Shown here in pieces: positions 15,074 through 24,090 of a stretch of 42,978 bases of DNA. Source of the DNA: Acidobacteriota bacterium. Lineage in GTDB: Bacteria; Acidobacteriota; Thermoanaerobaculia; Gp7-AA8. The notes beneath the pieces were generated by a model, which saw only the letters and a list, made by a program, of their open reading frames with translations, was not told the DNA's origin and made no database searches. The stretch lies in NCBI GenBank assembly GCA_019247495.1, contig JAFAOU010000161.1, forward strand, positions 1 through 42,978, given 5' to 3'. The position numbers and the translations under genes were made by a program. Every line of letters starts with the position of its first letter. The stretch's first letter is position 1.

Positions 15074-16897
15074 TCAGGCCCGTTTTCCTTCGCGTTCATC
15101 GGCGTCTTCGTCGATGTACATCACGTCGATGACGTCTTTGTATTTTTTGTCGATCATCTTCCGCTTCACTTTGAGCGACGGCGTGATCTCGTCCTCGTCG
15201 ATGCTGAAATCGCGCGGCAGCAGCGCGAAGCGGCGGATCTTTTCCTGGCGGTCGAGGTTCGTGTTGAAGCGATCGATTTCGCCCTGATAAATCTGCCGGA
15301 CTTTATCGTTGCCGATCAATTCATCGCGATTCGCAAACTGCACGCCGAGCGCCGATGCATCGCGCTCGAGCTTGTCGAAGTTCGGGACGAGCAACGCCAC
15401 CAGGAACTTGCGGCGGTCGCCAATGAGTACAGGCGTTCCGATGTACGGCGAGCTTTTCAGCAGCGCTTCGAGCGGCTGCGGAGCGATGTTCTTGCCGTAC
15501 GCGTTGATGATGATGTCTTTCTTGCGGTCGGTGATCTTGAGGAACCCATCCTTGTCGATTTCGCCGATGTCGCCGGTGTGGAACCAGCCATCGGCGTCGA
15601 TGGCCTGCTTCGTGGCGTCGTCGTTGTTCCAATACCCTTTCATGATGTGCGGGCCGCGGCTCAGAATCTCTCCATCCTCGGCGATCCTCACTTCGACGCC
15701 AGGAATGATGCGGCCGACGGTCCCGACGCGGCGCCACTCCGGCGTGTTGACGGCGATGACCGGCGAGGTTTCGGTGAGGCCGTAGCCTTCGTAGATGTCG
15801 AGCCCCGCGCCGATGAAGAATGCGGCCAGTTCGGCAGACAGCGGCGCGCCGCCGGAGAGCACCATCTTCACGCGCCCTCCGAGCCGCGCCAGGATCTTGC
15901 TGAAGACGAGCTTGTCGGCGATGAACGATTTCATGCTCAGGCCGAGCGGCATCGACTTGCGCGAGACGCGATACGGCAGGCGCTGCTCGGCGATTCCGAG
16001 CGCCCATTTGAAGATCTTCTGCTTCGACGCCGGCTGCACGGCCACGCCGTCGAGAATCGTGGTCCGCATCTTCTCGAAGAGCCGCGGCACGGCGGCGAAA
16101 AGCTCCGGCCGGACTTCGCGCAGGTTGTCGCCGACTTTGACGACGCTCTCGGCGTAAGCGATGGTGCAACCGCGGTAGAAGTAGGTGTAGTCGCCCATCC
16201 GCTCGAGAATGTGCGAGAGCGGCAGGATGGAGAGGCCGACCATGCCCTTGCCGATCGGCAGTACGTTGGAGGTCGCCAGGACGTTGCTGGTGATGTTGCC
16301 GTGCGTGAGCATGGCGCCCTTCGGATTGCCGGTCGTCCCCGAGGTGTAGACGAGCGTGGCCAGATCATCGGGCTTCGGCCTGGCGCGCGTTTCGTCGAAC
16401 CATTTTCGCGCGGCGTCGTCGTCCGCTTTGCGCCCGCTTTCGACTACGTCGGCGAAACTGAGGACGCCCGGCGGCAGCTTCGGCGGCGGGTCGCATACGA
16501 TGACGTTGTGGATGTGCGGGCAGTGATCGCGGATCCCAGCCACTTTCTTCATCTGCTCTTCGTTCGAGCAGATGACGGCCACGGAACCTGAATCATTCAG
16601 GATGTACTCGATCTGCCAGCCGAGGAGCGTCGGGTAGACCGGAACGGTGACAGCGGCGCTGGCGAGGATGGCGAAATCGGCCATCGCCCACTCCGGCCGG
16701 TTCTCGGAGAGGATGGCCACGCGGTCGCCGGCTTTGAGCCCGAGCAGGCGCAGACCGGTGGCGAAGTAGCGAACGGTATCGCGGAACTCGTCGACGCTGG
16801 TGTCGACCCATTTCCCGTCACGTTTGTACTTCAGCGCCGCTGGACGATCCAGCGAGCAGGTGACGGTGTAAATGTCGTTGAGAGTCTTGATCTCCAT
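15074..16897 (-). CDS. fadD: Long-chain acyl-CoA synthetase (AMP-forming)
   Basis: A 607-residue enzyme of the adenylate-forming (FAA1-like) family. It activates fatty acids to acyl-CoA with ATP through an acyl-AMP intermediate. The P-loop-like motif LVYTSGTTGNPKGAMLTHGN lies near residues 185-205. ILPLSHILERM, GGAPLSAEL, and the core YEGYGLTETSPVIAVN follow, with GWFHTGDIGEIDKDGFLKITDRKKD as the adenylation hinge. The following segment reads NAYGKNIAPQPLE, with AY where many homologues have SG. It lies 4 nt upstream of fadJ, so the two form a beta-oxidation operon. A GGGGG run about 9 nt before the ATG may serve as the ribosome-binding site. Confidence 0.96.
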   Translation of the reverse strand: MEIKTLNDIYTVTCSLDRPAALKYKRDGKWVDTSVDEFRDTVRYFATGLRLLGLKAGDRVAILSENRPEWAMADFAILASAAVTVPVYPTLLGWQIEYILNDSGSVAVICSNEEQMKKVAGIRDHCPHIHNVIVCDPPPKLPPGVLSFADVVESGRKADDDAARKWFDETRARPKPDDLATLVYTSGTTGNPKGAMLTHGNITSNVLATSNVLPIGKGMVGLSILPLSHILERMGDYTYFYRGCTIAYAESVVKVGDNLREVRPELFAAVPRLFEKMRTTILDGVAVQPASKQKIFKWALGIAEQRLPYRVSRKSMPLGLSMKSFIADKLVFSKILARLGGRVKMVLSGGAPLSAELAAFFIGAGLDIYEGYGLTETSPVIAVNTPEWRRVGTVGRIIPGVEVRIAEDGEILSRGPHIMKGYWNNDDATKQAIDADGWFHTGDIGEIDKDGFLKITDRKKDIIINAYGKNIAPQPLEALLKSSPYIGTPVLIGDRRKFLVALLVPNFDKLERDASALGVQFANRDELIGNDKVRQIYQGEIDRFNTNLDRQEKIRRFALLPRDFSIDEDEITPSLKVKRKMIDKKYKDVIDVMYIDEDADEREGKRA

Positions 16898-16948
16898 CCG
16901 CGCAGCCCCCTGTGTTTTGTGGAGTAAGCGCGGATCATAACCTGCCCG

Positions 16949-18271
16949 CTACGCTACCTTCAGCCATCTCCAGAGTTCGGGAATCGTGGGCCGCTTTCCG
17001 TACGAGAGGATGCCGACGCGGAAGATCTTCGCGGTGACATAGAAGAAGACCGCGATCGTGGCGATGGAGACGGCAATCGAGAGCAACACGTGCCACACCG
17101 GCGGCTCGGAGACGAGCGTCCGGGCGAACATCGTCAGAGGTCCGTAAACCGGCATCATGGAAAGCGTCACGGCCATGGTGGAGTCGGGATTGGTGATGAT
17201 CGGGAACATCACAAACCACGGCACCATCATGATCATCTGGACGGGAGCGACAAGTTGCTGCGCTTCCTTATCGGTGTTGCAGGCCGCTCCGGCGATGGCG
17301 TAGATGCAGACAAAGGTCAGATAGCCGAGGAGGAAGAAGAGCGCGAAGTAGACGAAGACCATGGGCCGGAGAAACTGCGAAACATTGAAGCCGGCCATTT
17401 TGGCGCTGGCAGCGGCGAACGCGCCGCCGGCGGCGATGATGGTCAGCCAGGCTGTGATCTGGGTCAGGCCGACCGCGGCAACACCGAGAATCTTGCCGGT
17501 CAGTAACTCCCGGGGAGACATCGAGGAGATGAGCACTTCCACGATGCGCTCGCTCTTCTCCTGGACGATTCCGCGCATCGTTTCCAGTCCGTAGATGAAC
17601 GAGGGGATGATCAGGAGACCGGCGAAGATCATTCCAATGATGAAGTTGAATTCGTTGCCCGTCTTCTTTTCGCCGCTCTTGGAGAGCTGCACGCCCTCCG
17701 TTGGAACTTCGCGAGTCAGGGTGTCAACCGCTTCCGCAGGAATCCCACGCGCGGCCAGACGCTGCTTCTGAATGGCCCGGTTCGCAATCGACGCGAGCCT
17801 GTCCTGCGAGATGACGTCCGCCGACGAGCGGCTGTAGTACGTCATCTTCGCGTCGTTGCCTTCGAACGCTTTCGCCGGAATCGTCAGGACGGCGTCGAGC
17901 CGATTCCCCGATTCCTTGGGAACATTGAGCCGGTCGAGATACGGCTTGGCCCCGTCGGAAGGAGTCTGGAGGTGGGTATCGGCATATTCGACGTCGATCG
18001 TCTGCGGTAATTCCCCTCGATTGCCGCCGGAAATCGCCTTCTTCGGGTCGGGCGCCTCGGGGCTGATTTTTCGCGAGAACGAGCTGCGCAGCGCTCCGGT
18101 CCCGTCGACGACGGCGACCTTTTTCCCTCCCAGACCACGCGCCATGAGAAGTCCGGGCAGAACGAACAGCGCGGCCATGAGGACCGGAAAGAACAGCGTC
18201 ATGAAGATGAACATCTTTTTCCGCACGGCCTGCAGGTACTCGCGCTTGATGACTGCGAACATCTTGTTCAT
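16949..18271 (-). CDS. ABC-2 type transporter permease (NatB/YhaP-like)
   Basis: 440 residues. The N-terminus MFAVIKREYLQAVRKKMF runs into a first membrane helix (about 20-45), then a large extracytoplasmic domain (about 50-210). A block of five membrane helices follows (about 220-430), including NFIIGMIFAGLLIIPSFIYG and ISSMSPRELLTGKILGVAAVG, the coupling-type loop of ABC-2 permeases. This layout is typical of NatB-like exporters of ions, drugs or peptides; the substrate is unknown. Its start overlaps the stop of the ATPase gene by 4 nt (ATGA), so the two are translationally coupled. A 51-nt gap separates it from fadD. Confidence 0.92.
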   Translation of the reverse strand: MNKMFAVIKREYLQAVRKKMFIFMTLFFPVLMAALFVLPGLLMARGLGGKKVAVVDGTGALRSSFSRKISPEAPDPKKAISGGNRGELPQTIDVEYADTHLQTPSDGAKPYLDRLNVPKESGNRLDAVLTIPAKAFEGNDAKMTYYSRSSADVISQDRLASIANRAIQKQRLAARGIPAEAVDTLTREVPTEGVQLSKSGEKKTGNEFNFIIGMIFAGLLIIPSFIYGLETMRGIVQEKSERIVEVLISSMSPRELLTGKILGVAAVGLTQITAWLTIIAAGGAFAAASAKMAGFNVSQFLRPMVFVYFALFFLLGYLTFVCIYAIAGAACNTDKEAQQLVAPVQMIMMVPWFVMFPIITNPDSTMAVTLSMMPVYGPLTMFARTLVSEPPVWHVLLSIAVSIATIAVFFYVTAKIFRVGILSYGKRPTIPELWRWLKVA

Positions 18272-19185
18272 CGACTGGCCTCCATGGTCATGGTCTCGGC
18301 GCCGACCTGCTCGATGAAGATCTCCTCGAGCGAGGGCGCGGCCAGCTCGAACCGGCGGATGCGCAACTTGCCGATGGTGGCCTCGAGAATTTGCTGCGGG
18401 TCGGCCCCATCCGCAAGACTGATCTCGGCACCGTTCGGCACGATCGTGGCCCGTTTGACCTGCGGTAGCTGTTCGAGAAATCCCCCGTCGCCTTCGTAGT
18501 CGATGTGCAACGTGTTCTTACCGAATGAGTCGCGAACGGCGTCAAGCGCACCAGAGAGAACGACCTTCCCTTTGTGCACGAGGATGATCTCGTCCGCCAT
18601 TCTCTCGGCCTCGGCCATCATGTGCGTGGAAAGGAGGATGGTCCTCCCCTCGTCCTTCAACTCGCGAAGGAGGTTGCGAACCAGCAGCATGTTGACGGGA
18701 TCAAGTCCCGACTGCGGCTCGTCGAGAATGATGAGCTCGGGGTCGTGCAGCAGGGTTCCGATGAGCTGAACCTTCTGCTGGTTGCCCTTCGACAACTCCT
18801 CGACCTTGGAATCACGCTTGTCCCAAAGCTCGAACCGTTTGAGCCAGCGCTCGGCCGCGGCGGTGACGGAGCTGCCGCGCTTGCCTTTGATCTCGGCAAG
18901 AAACAGCAAATGCTCCTTCACCTTCATCTGGCGATAGAGCCCACGCTCTTCCGGCAGATAGCCGATGCGGTCGCGCGCGTCACGATCACTGCCGAGCCAC
19001 TCAATCGAGCCGGCGTCAGGAAAGAAGACACCCGTAATCATCCGGATGGTGGTCGTCTTCCCCGCGCCGTTCCGGCCGAGCAGTCCCGTAATCGTGCCGC
19101 GCTGGACGGTGAACGAGACCCCGTCCACCGCCCGCACCGCTCCAAACGTCTTCACCACATCCCGAACCGACAACACCACCGACAT
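18268..19185 (-). CDS. ABC transporter ATP-binding protein (NatA-like)
   Basis: 305 residues. The nucleotide-binding domain fills about 1-230: Walker A GRNGAGKTT, Q-loop region IGYLPEERGLYRQM, signature ELSKGNQQKVQ, Walker B LIILDEPQSGLDP and switch STHMMAEAERM. A C-terminal domain of about 75 residues is typical of NatA-type exporter ATPases and ends in LEEIFIEQV. The start is decided by the ribosome-binding site: AGGGAG lies 7 nt before the ATG at 19185 but only 1 nt before the in-frame GTG at 19191. The permease gene follows with a 4-nt overlap. Substrate unknown. Confidence 0.95.
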   Translation of the reverse strand: MSVVLSVRDVVKTFGAVRAVDGVSFTVQRGTITGLLGRNGAGKTTTIRMITGVFFPDAGSIEWLGSDRDARDRIGYLPEERGLYRQMKVKEHLLFLAEIKGKRGSSVTAAAERWLKRFELWDKRDSKVEELSKGNQQKVQLIGTLLHDPELIILDEPQSGLDPVNMLLVRNLLRELKDEGRTILLSTHMMAEAERMADEIILVHKGKVVLSGALDAVRDSFGKNTLHIDYEGDGGFLEQLPQVKRATIVPNGAEISLADGADPQQILEATIGKLRIRRFELAAPSLEEIFIEQVGAETMTMEASR

Positions 19186-19230
19186 GGACACGCTCCCTGG
19201 AACAGCCGGCGTATTGTAAACGGGAGGGGC

Positions 19231-19425
19231 TCAGGGTTTGGGGAAGGACGGATCGTCGAACGGTACGGGGTGCAGAATCTTGCGAATCTGGTTGACGATT
19301 TGCCCGAGTCTGCCAAAGAAGCCATCCTGCGGGTCTTGACGCTTCGGAGCTGCGGACGCAATGCCGCTGGTAAGCGCGATGAGAAGTACGAACGCAGCAA
19401 CTCTAGTTTTCGATCTCGTAGACAT
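19231..19425 (-). CDS. Small secreted protein, unknown function
   Basis: 64 residues. The leader STRSKTRVAAFVLLIALTSG is followed by an IASAAP cleavage site near residue 25, leaving a mature peptide of about 39 residues (PKRQDPQDGFFGRLGQIVNQ and a Pro-rich end). GGAGG, 4 nt before the ATG, is a strong ribosome-binding site and supports a real gene. No family was recognised. It lies 45 nt upstream of the ABC ATPase gene on the same strand, so it might be co-transcribed with the exporter or be its cargo; that is a guess from position. Confidence 0.6.
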   Translation of the reverse strand: MSTRSKTRVAAFVLLIALTSGIASAAPKRQDPQDGFFGRLGQIVNQIRKILHPVPFDDPSFPKP

Positions 19426-19529
19426 ACACCCTCCGTCGAGTTCAGATGAACTCGTTTGTTTGGAGGGCGCCCTTACCTAGGAGTGTCTGGCGCCAACTTT
19501 TCCCTACCCACGATGGTCAAGATTGCTGC

Positions 19530-20858
19530 TCAGCAGTACGCCTGAATCAGTTCAGGACGCTTCGACTGGACTACAAAGGCCATCCGCAAATCCGAAACGA
19601 GTGCGGTCGTCGCTTTGCCGGCCAAGGCGGCTTCGCACAAGTACGTCACCGCAGTCCGAGCTGCTTCCGACGCGGTGAGCTGCGCGCTTTCGAAGTACGA
19701 CATCGCCGGCCTGCAAGCGGCGGCGATCTCGGCGTGCCGTTCGGTCGCAATCAAAACTTCGGCGATATCGAGCGATACGATCGCCACGTCGTTGGCCATC
19801 CCAAGCTCGCTGAACTCTCCGCGTAGTTCGCTCAGCATGCGCAACGCTGGCTCGTACTGGGTCCGAGCTACGAAAATGCGCGCAAGCGTCCACCTCGCCT
19901 TGGCGCGGAAGGACATCATTCCCGCGGATTCAAACGCGCTTATGGCCTTGACGAAGTGTTCGATTGCCGCGTCAAAATCGCCCAGTTCGCGGTAGCAGGT
20001 CGCCGCGTTTTGCTGAGCGGCTGCACGCCACCGGCCAGCGATCGTCTCTTCATTCGCGATTTCGAGATTTAGTCTCAGAGCTTCGCGGAAGCGGCGACTG
20101 CTATACAACGCCAAGCCTTCCGCGAGTTTCGCCGCATAGGAACGTTCTTTGTCCCCATACTCGCGGAAGATCGCAGCCGCAGACGCGATTGCCGGCAGCG
20201 AATCCCCGCTTCTTTCCAGAGCTCGGTAAACCATTGCGCGAACGAGATACAGGCGTCCCAGCTCGTGATTCGCGGTTCGGACGGCGGCGAAACACGATTC
20301 TGCCGTTGCGAGCGCATTGAGGGCGTCGCCGTAGGCGCCGGTGTACAGAAGTGCGTATCCGAACTCGTACCAAGCGCTGCCGCGTAGTTGAGTCGCGTGA
20401 TCTGAATTACCCAAGCCGTCTGCCACAGCGGACGCCAATCGCGTGATTTCCACTGCATCAGCGGGCATCACATCGATTGCCCGATCCGTGGCCGCGATCA
20501 ACTTCCGCACCACGCCCGCGGTCCGCCACTCCGGGTGTTCGGCAAGGCGGCTCGCCCATGTTTCGCGCGATCCGGCCAACAGTTGTTTGACGTAGACCGC
20601 GGCGGCGGCGTCTTCGTCGGACATCGTTCTTTGCACGTTGCGGAGGAAGGCTAGGGTCTCGGGGCGGGGGGCGCTGGAGAACGACTCGCGGCTCCAGACA
20701 TCGGGCTGTTTCAGCAGGCCGGCTGTGTTGCGGATCGAGTTCAGCGTCTGCTTGCAGAGCGAGCAGCCAGCCAGATGGCGGTCGCGCGCGGCGGAATCGA
20801 TCGGCTCCGCGAGGAAACCGGCGAGCACTTCTTCGTCGTAATGCTGTTCGATCATCAT
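19530..20858 (-). CDS. Zinc-finger anti-sigma-like protein with TPR sensor domain
   Basis: 442 residues. The N-terminus carries a zinc-binding anti-sigma motif H-x3-C-x2-C (H28, C32, C35). The rest (about 140-430) is alpha-helical with repeated TPR-like pairs such as LGRLYLVRAMVYRALERSGD, RSYAAKLAEGLALYSSRRF, AAQQNAATCYRELGDFDAAI and AKARWTLARIFVARTQYEPA. No membrane helix is visible, so unlike most partners of ECF sigma factors it should be cytoplasmic. Its start overlaps the sigma gene stop by 4 nt (ATGA), a common arrangement for a sigma factor and its regulator. The role as anti-sigma factor is inferred from this coupling and the zinc motif. Confidence 0.75.
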   Translation of the reverse strand: MMIEQHYDEEVLAGFLAEPIDSAARDRHLAGCSLCKQTLNSIRNTAGLLKQPDVWSRESFSSAPRPETLAFLRNVQRTMSDEDAAAAVYVKQLLAGSRETWASRLAEHPEWRTAGVVRKLIAATDRAIDVMPADAVEITRLASAVADGLGNSDHATQLRGSAWYEFGYALLYTGAYGDALNALATAESCFAAVRTANHELGRLYLVRAMVYRALERSGDSLPAIASAAAIFREYGDKERSYAAKLAEGLALYSSRRFREALRLNLEIANEETIAGRWRAAAQQNAATCYRELGDFDAAIEHFVKAISAFESAGMMSFRAKARWTLARIFVARTQYEPALRMLSELRGEFSELGMANDVAIVSLDIAEVLIATERHAEIAAACRPAMSYFESAQLTASEAARTAVTYLCEAALAGKATTALVSDLRMAFVVQSKRPELIQAYC

Positions 20859-21454
20859 CGCTTCACCGCCGTGATGCTGAGGTAGATCTCCCGGACTCGT
20901 TTCAGACAGTTGTGGATGAGCTTTTCCGCGTAGCGCGACGTCGTGTCGAGCGAGGCCGCAACATCGTTCGCGGAACGGCCTTCGTAGTAGTGGAGGTAGA
21001 GCGTTTCGCGGCAGCGCGGCTGGAGGTAGCCGAGGGCCTGCTGCATAGTGATGATCATGGCCAGCTTGTCGGCGATCCCGGTCGACGACGGATCGGTGTG
21101 ATCGTCGAAATCATCCGGCAGAGGTTCAGTGCGACCCTGGCCGCGCCAGTAGTGGCGGCTCGCGTTACACATCGCCGCCACCAGCCAGGCCCGCGTGTTC
21201 TCTACCTTGGTGGTCGTGGTCATGAAGGACACGAAGACTTCCTGGATCAGCCCTTCCGCGTCTTGTTCAGGGATGCGGAACTTGCGGCAGCCGACGTGGA
21301 GCAGCAGCGGGCGGTGACGAACGTAGAGCTCGCCGATTTCTTCAGGTTGCGGATCGGGCGCAGGCACGACCGGCGGCAGAACAGGTTCCACCTCCGCGGC
21401 GGGCAGGGTCAGGGGGGCGCCTGTAAGCGTTTCCAGCACGTTTGGGTCAAGCAC
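20855..21454 (-). CDS. ECF-type RNA polymerase sigma factor
   Basis: 199 residues from a GTG at 21454. A proline-rich extension (about 15-38) precedes sigma region 2 (about 40-105: GELYVRHRPLLLHVGCRKF, DAEGLIQEVFVSF, TRAWLVAAMCNASRHYWR). A linker leads to region 4 (about 135-190: LGYLQPRCRETLYLHYYEG then a helix-turn-helix with AASLDTTSRYAEKLIHNCL). Region 3 is absent, as in ECF factors. GAGGA about 11 nt upstream may be the ribosome-binding site. The overlapping downstream gene encodes its probable zinc-finger/TPR regulator. Target genes are unknown. Confidence 0.88.
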   Translation of the reverse strand: MLDPNVLETLTGAPLTLPAAEVEPVLPPVVPAPDPQPEEIGELYVRHRPLLLHVGCRKFRIPEQDAEGLIQEVFVSFMTTTTKVENTRAWLVAAMCNASRHYWRGQGRTEPLPDDFDDHTDPSSTGIADKLAMIITMQQALGYLQPRCRETLYLHYYEGRSANDVAASLDTTSRYAEKLIHNCLKRVREIYLSITAVKR

Positions 21455-21728
21455 GACCGCGGTCCTCTTCCTCTCTCTCGGAAGCTGCGAGTCGATAATT
21501 ATGGACGAGATGCGCAGACCATACCACGAAATCTGACAAGTACAAGTTTCCGTTGAGACGTCAGTTTATTCGAGCTGAAGCTTGTCTGGGGTTCGCGCAT
21601 CATACCCGATTAGTAGCGGAAAGGTGTCGCTGATTTTTTGACGGACACTGTCCGCGGATTCCGCCAGCGCGCCGCCGCACTGATGCTATCCTCCGCCGTC
21701 GCAAACGCCGCCCGCAGAAGGTAAGTCG
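21455..21728. other. Divergent intergenic region with a 13-nt palindrome
   Basis: This 274-nt gap separates the divergent sigma factor and M20 peptidase genes. It should hold promoters for both. The only clear structure is the perfect palindrome CGGACACTGTCCG at 21642-21654 (6-bp arms), overlapped by a TTGACG box at 21638-21643. No convincing -10 box lies at the right distance. No small gene is visible in it. Confidence 0.35.
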
Positions 21729-23138
21729 ATGAATTCAGAACAGATCGCCCACAGCGTCGATCAGATTTGGGACGCCTCGATCGTTCCCACGCTCCAGCGC
21801 TACATCCGCATCCCCAACCAATCCCCTCTTTTTGATCCCGACTGGAAGCAGAACGGGCACATGAACGAGGCCGTTGCGCTTGCGAAGTCGTGGGTGGAAG
21901 AGCAGCAGATCGAAGGTCTGCGCATCGAAACGCACGAGCTGAAAGGGCGTACGCCGCTGATCTTCATCGAAGTTGATGGCGACCGTTCGTCGACGGTGCT
22001 GATGTACGGCCATCTCGACAAGCAACCGGCCATGGTCGGCTGGGAGGCCGGCCTCGGGCCGTGGACTCCGGTCCTGCGCGACGGAAAACTCTTCGGACGC
22101 GGCGGTGCCGACGATGGCTACGCAATCTTCGCGGCTGTCTCCGCGATTCGTGCGGTCAAGGCCAGCAACGCGCCGCACTCGCGCATCGTGGTCATCATCG
22201 AATGTTGCGAAGAGAGCGGATCGCTCGATCTGCCCGCGTACATCGATCTGCTGTCGGACAAGATCGGAACGCCAGGGCTTGTCATCTGCCTCGACAGCGG
22301 CTGCGGCAATTACGACCAGCTCTGGATGACGACGTCGCTGCGCGGCTCGATCGTCGGCAATCTCACGGTCGAGGTTCTCAGCGAGGGCGTGCACTCGGGC
22401 GACGCCAGCGGGATCGTGCCGTCGAGTTTTCGGATCATTCGCATGCTCCTCGATCGTCTCGAAGACGCGCAGACGGGACGCATCATCCCTGAGTGGCTGC
22501 ACGCGGAGGTTCCTTCGGATCGCCTGGCCGAGGTTCAGGAGACGGCCCGGATTCTTGGCGACGAGATCTACAACAAGTTCCCGTTTCTGCCAGGGATGAC
22601 GCCGATGGCGACCGATCCCGTAGAACTTCTGCTAAACCGCACGTGGCGGCCGATGTTGTCGTACACCGGACAGGCCGGGTTGCCCGATCTCGTGCAGGGC
22701 GGCAACGTGCTGCGGCCGAAAACATCGATCAAGCTTTCGCTTCGTGTTCCGCCGACGCTCGATGCCACGAATCTCGACGGCAAGTTGAAGGAGTTGCTGG
22801 AAAGCGATCCGCCGTACGGCGCGCGGGTCACGTTCGAGCCGGAGAAAGGCGCGGGCGGATGGGAAGTGCCGAAAGTGCAGCCGTGGCTGGAGAAATCGAT
22901 CGATTCCGCATCGCAGAACTTTTTCGGCAAGCCGGCCACGACGTGGGGCGAAGGCGGGTCGATTCCGTTCATGGGCATGCTCGGCCAGCGCTTTCCGAAT
23001 GCGCAGTTCCTGATCACCGGCGTCCTCGGGCCGCACAGCAACGCACATGGACCGAATGAGTTCCTCGACATCCAGACGGGCAAAAACGTGACCGCCTGCG
23101 TCGCTCAGGTGCTCGCGGATGAGCGCGCGAACGCGTAG
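21729..23138 (+). CDS. M20 family metallopeptidase (dipeptidase-like)
   Basis: 469 residues, the size of carnosinase/CNDP-like M20 enzymes, which cleave dipeptides with two metal ions. Metal and catalytic segments visible are YGHLDKQP (ligand His and general Asp), GRGGADDGYA (bridging Asp), ECCEESGS (catalytic and ligand Glu), CLDSGCG (ligand Asp) and GPHSNAHGPNE (ligand His near the C-terminus). A lid/dimerisation domain lies at about 205-370 (SEGVHSGDASGIVPSSF). No signal peptide is present, so it is cytoplasmic. AGAAGG lies about 7 nt before the ATG. It converges with the DUF1684 lipoprotein gene, 1 nt apart. Confidence 0.94.
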   Translation: MNSEQIAHSVDQIWDASIVPTLQRYIRIPNQSPLFDPDWKQNGHMNEAVALAKSWVEEQQIEGLRIETHELKGRTPLIFIEVDGDRSSTVLMYGHLDKQPAMVGWEAGLGPWTPVLRDGKLFGRGGADDGYAIFAAVSAIRAVKASNAPHSRIVVIIECCEESGSLDLPAYIDLLSDKIGTPGLVICLDSGCGNYDQLWMTTSLRGSIVGNLTVEVLSEGVHSGDASGIVPSSFRIIRMLLDRLEDAQTGRIIPEWLHAEVPSDRLAEVQETARILGDEIYNKFPFLPGMTPMATDPVELLLNRTWRPMLSYTGQAGLPDLVQGGNVLRPKTSIKLSLRVPPTLDATNLDGKLKELLESDPPYGARVTFEPEKGAGGWEVPKVQPWLEKSIDSASQNFFGKPATTWGEGGSIPFMGMLGQRFPNAQFLITGVLGPHSNAHGPNEFLDIQTGKNVTACVAQVLADERANA

Positions 23139-23139
23139 C

Positions 23140-24030
23140 TCAGGCGTGGCCCCCGGCGTACTTTTTCTCCCCCGCTTCGATGCGGATCGGTAGCCGGTTT
23201 TGCACCGGCGGCAGCGGGCAGGTTGCGTACGGCGTAAACGCGCAGGGCGGGTTGTACGACTTGTTGAAATCGACGATCGTCTTGCCATTCGCATCCGGCG
23301 GATGCGCGTACATGTAGCGCGCGGCGCCGTACGTCTCTTTTCCGCTGGTCGCGTCTTTGAAGATGATGAAGTAGTCCGTCTCGCCCTGCTCCAGGATCGG
23401 ATCGATGCGGAACTCGCGCCCCTGCAGCGTGAACACGAGCGCGCCGGGCGAGATCTCGTTGCTGGTCATGCCGAGGACGTTCGTGATCGGGATCTTCTTC
23501 GGTGGGTTGTAGGGTTCGAAGCGCGCTTCCACGCGTGCGTTCGGATCGACGGGAAAGTAATCGAGTCCTTTGAAATGCGCGCGGGCATCGGCGTCCGTAT
23601 CGCGAACGCGGACTCCGAAGCGCGGACCGTGCGCGGCATCCTCGCGGCGGATGGCGACGAAGGACAGCGAGCCCGTTCGCACCACCGTCGGCTTCGATTC
23701 CGTATCGTCGTGGAGCACGGCCGGCGCGGTGACCGGCTTTCCCTCGATCGTCAGCGACGGATTCGGCTGTAGCGTCACCTTCCCGTTCTGCAAAACGAAC
23801 TGCGCCGGCACCGGCGGCTTCGCCGGAAGCGAGACATCGTTGTTGCCGTCGCTGAGCCAGTAAAGACCAGCGAGCGTCAGCCAACCGTCCGGAGCCTTCA
23901 ACCTCTCCGCGCGATGCGCGCGCCACGCATCCTCGTCCTTCTGAATCGATGAACCATCGATCGTTCCGGCAGGGGCTTCGTAGCGGCAGGCGGCGGTGAG
24001 AAGGAGCAGGACGGCGAAAGCGGATTTCAT
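23140..24030 (-). CDS. DUF1684 domain lipoprotein
   Basis: 296 residues. The leader MKSAFAVLLLLTAAC gives lipidation at C15. The DUF1684 domain spans about 30-290. It begins with EDAWRAHRAERLKAPDGWLT and AGLYWLSDGNN, and ends with the strongly conserved FNKSYNPPCAFTPYATCPLP and NRLPIRIEAGEKKY. The family is exported and of unknown function. The ATG at 24030 is chosen because it places the signal sequence at the N-terminus; the frame is open further upstream but that part is hydrophilic and overlaps the divergent sigma gene. Ribosome-binding site weak. Confidence 0.9.
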   Translation of the reverse strand: MKSAFAVLLLLTAACRYEAPAGTIDGSSIQKDEDAWRAHRAERLKAPDGWLTLAGLYWLSDGNNDVSLPAKPPVPAQFVLQNGKVTLQPNPSLTIEGKPVTAPAVLHDDTESKPTVVRTGSLSFVAIRREDAAHGPRFGVRVRDTDADARAHFKGLDYFPVDPNARVEARFEPYNPPKKIPITNVLGMTSNEISPGALVFTLQGREFRIDPILEQGETDYFIIFKDATSGKETYGAARYMYAHPPDANGKTIVDFNKSYNPPCAFTPYATCPLPPVQNRLPIRIEAGEKKYAGGHA

Positions 24031-24090
24031 CGGTCGGATAGGATACTCAAACCGTGGTTTCGAAATGTCGCAGAACCGTGTCCTATCGGG

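Noticed and set aside
14789..16591. 600-codon plus-strand open frame opposite fadD
   Set aside because: Antisense shadow of high-GC coding; composition rich in Arg, Asp, Glu, Val with no motif, while fadD is certain.
12099..19191. Secondary-metabolite or O-antigen cluster suggested by glycosyltransferase, methyltransferase and ABC exporter
   Set aside because: fadD and fadJ lie between them and no other biosynthetic enzyme, synthase or polymerase is present.
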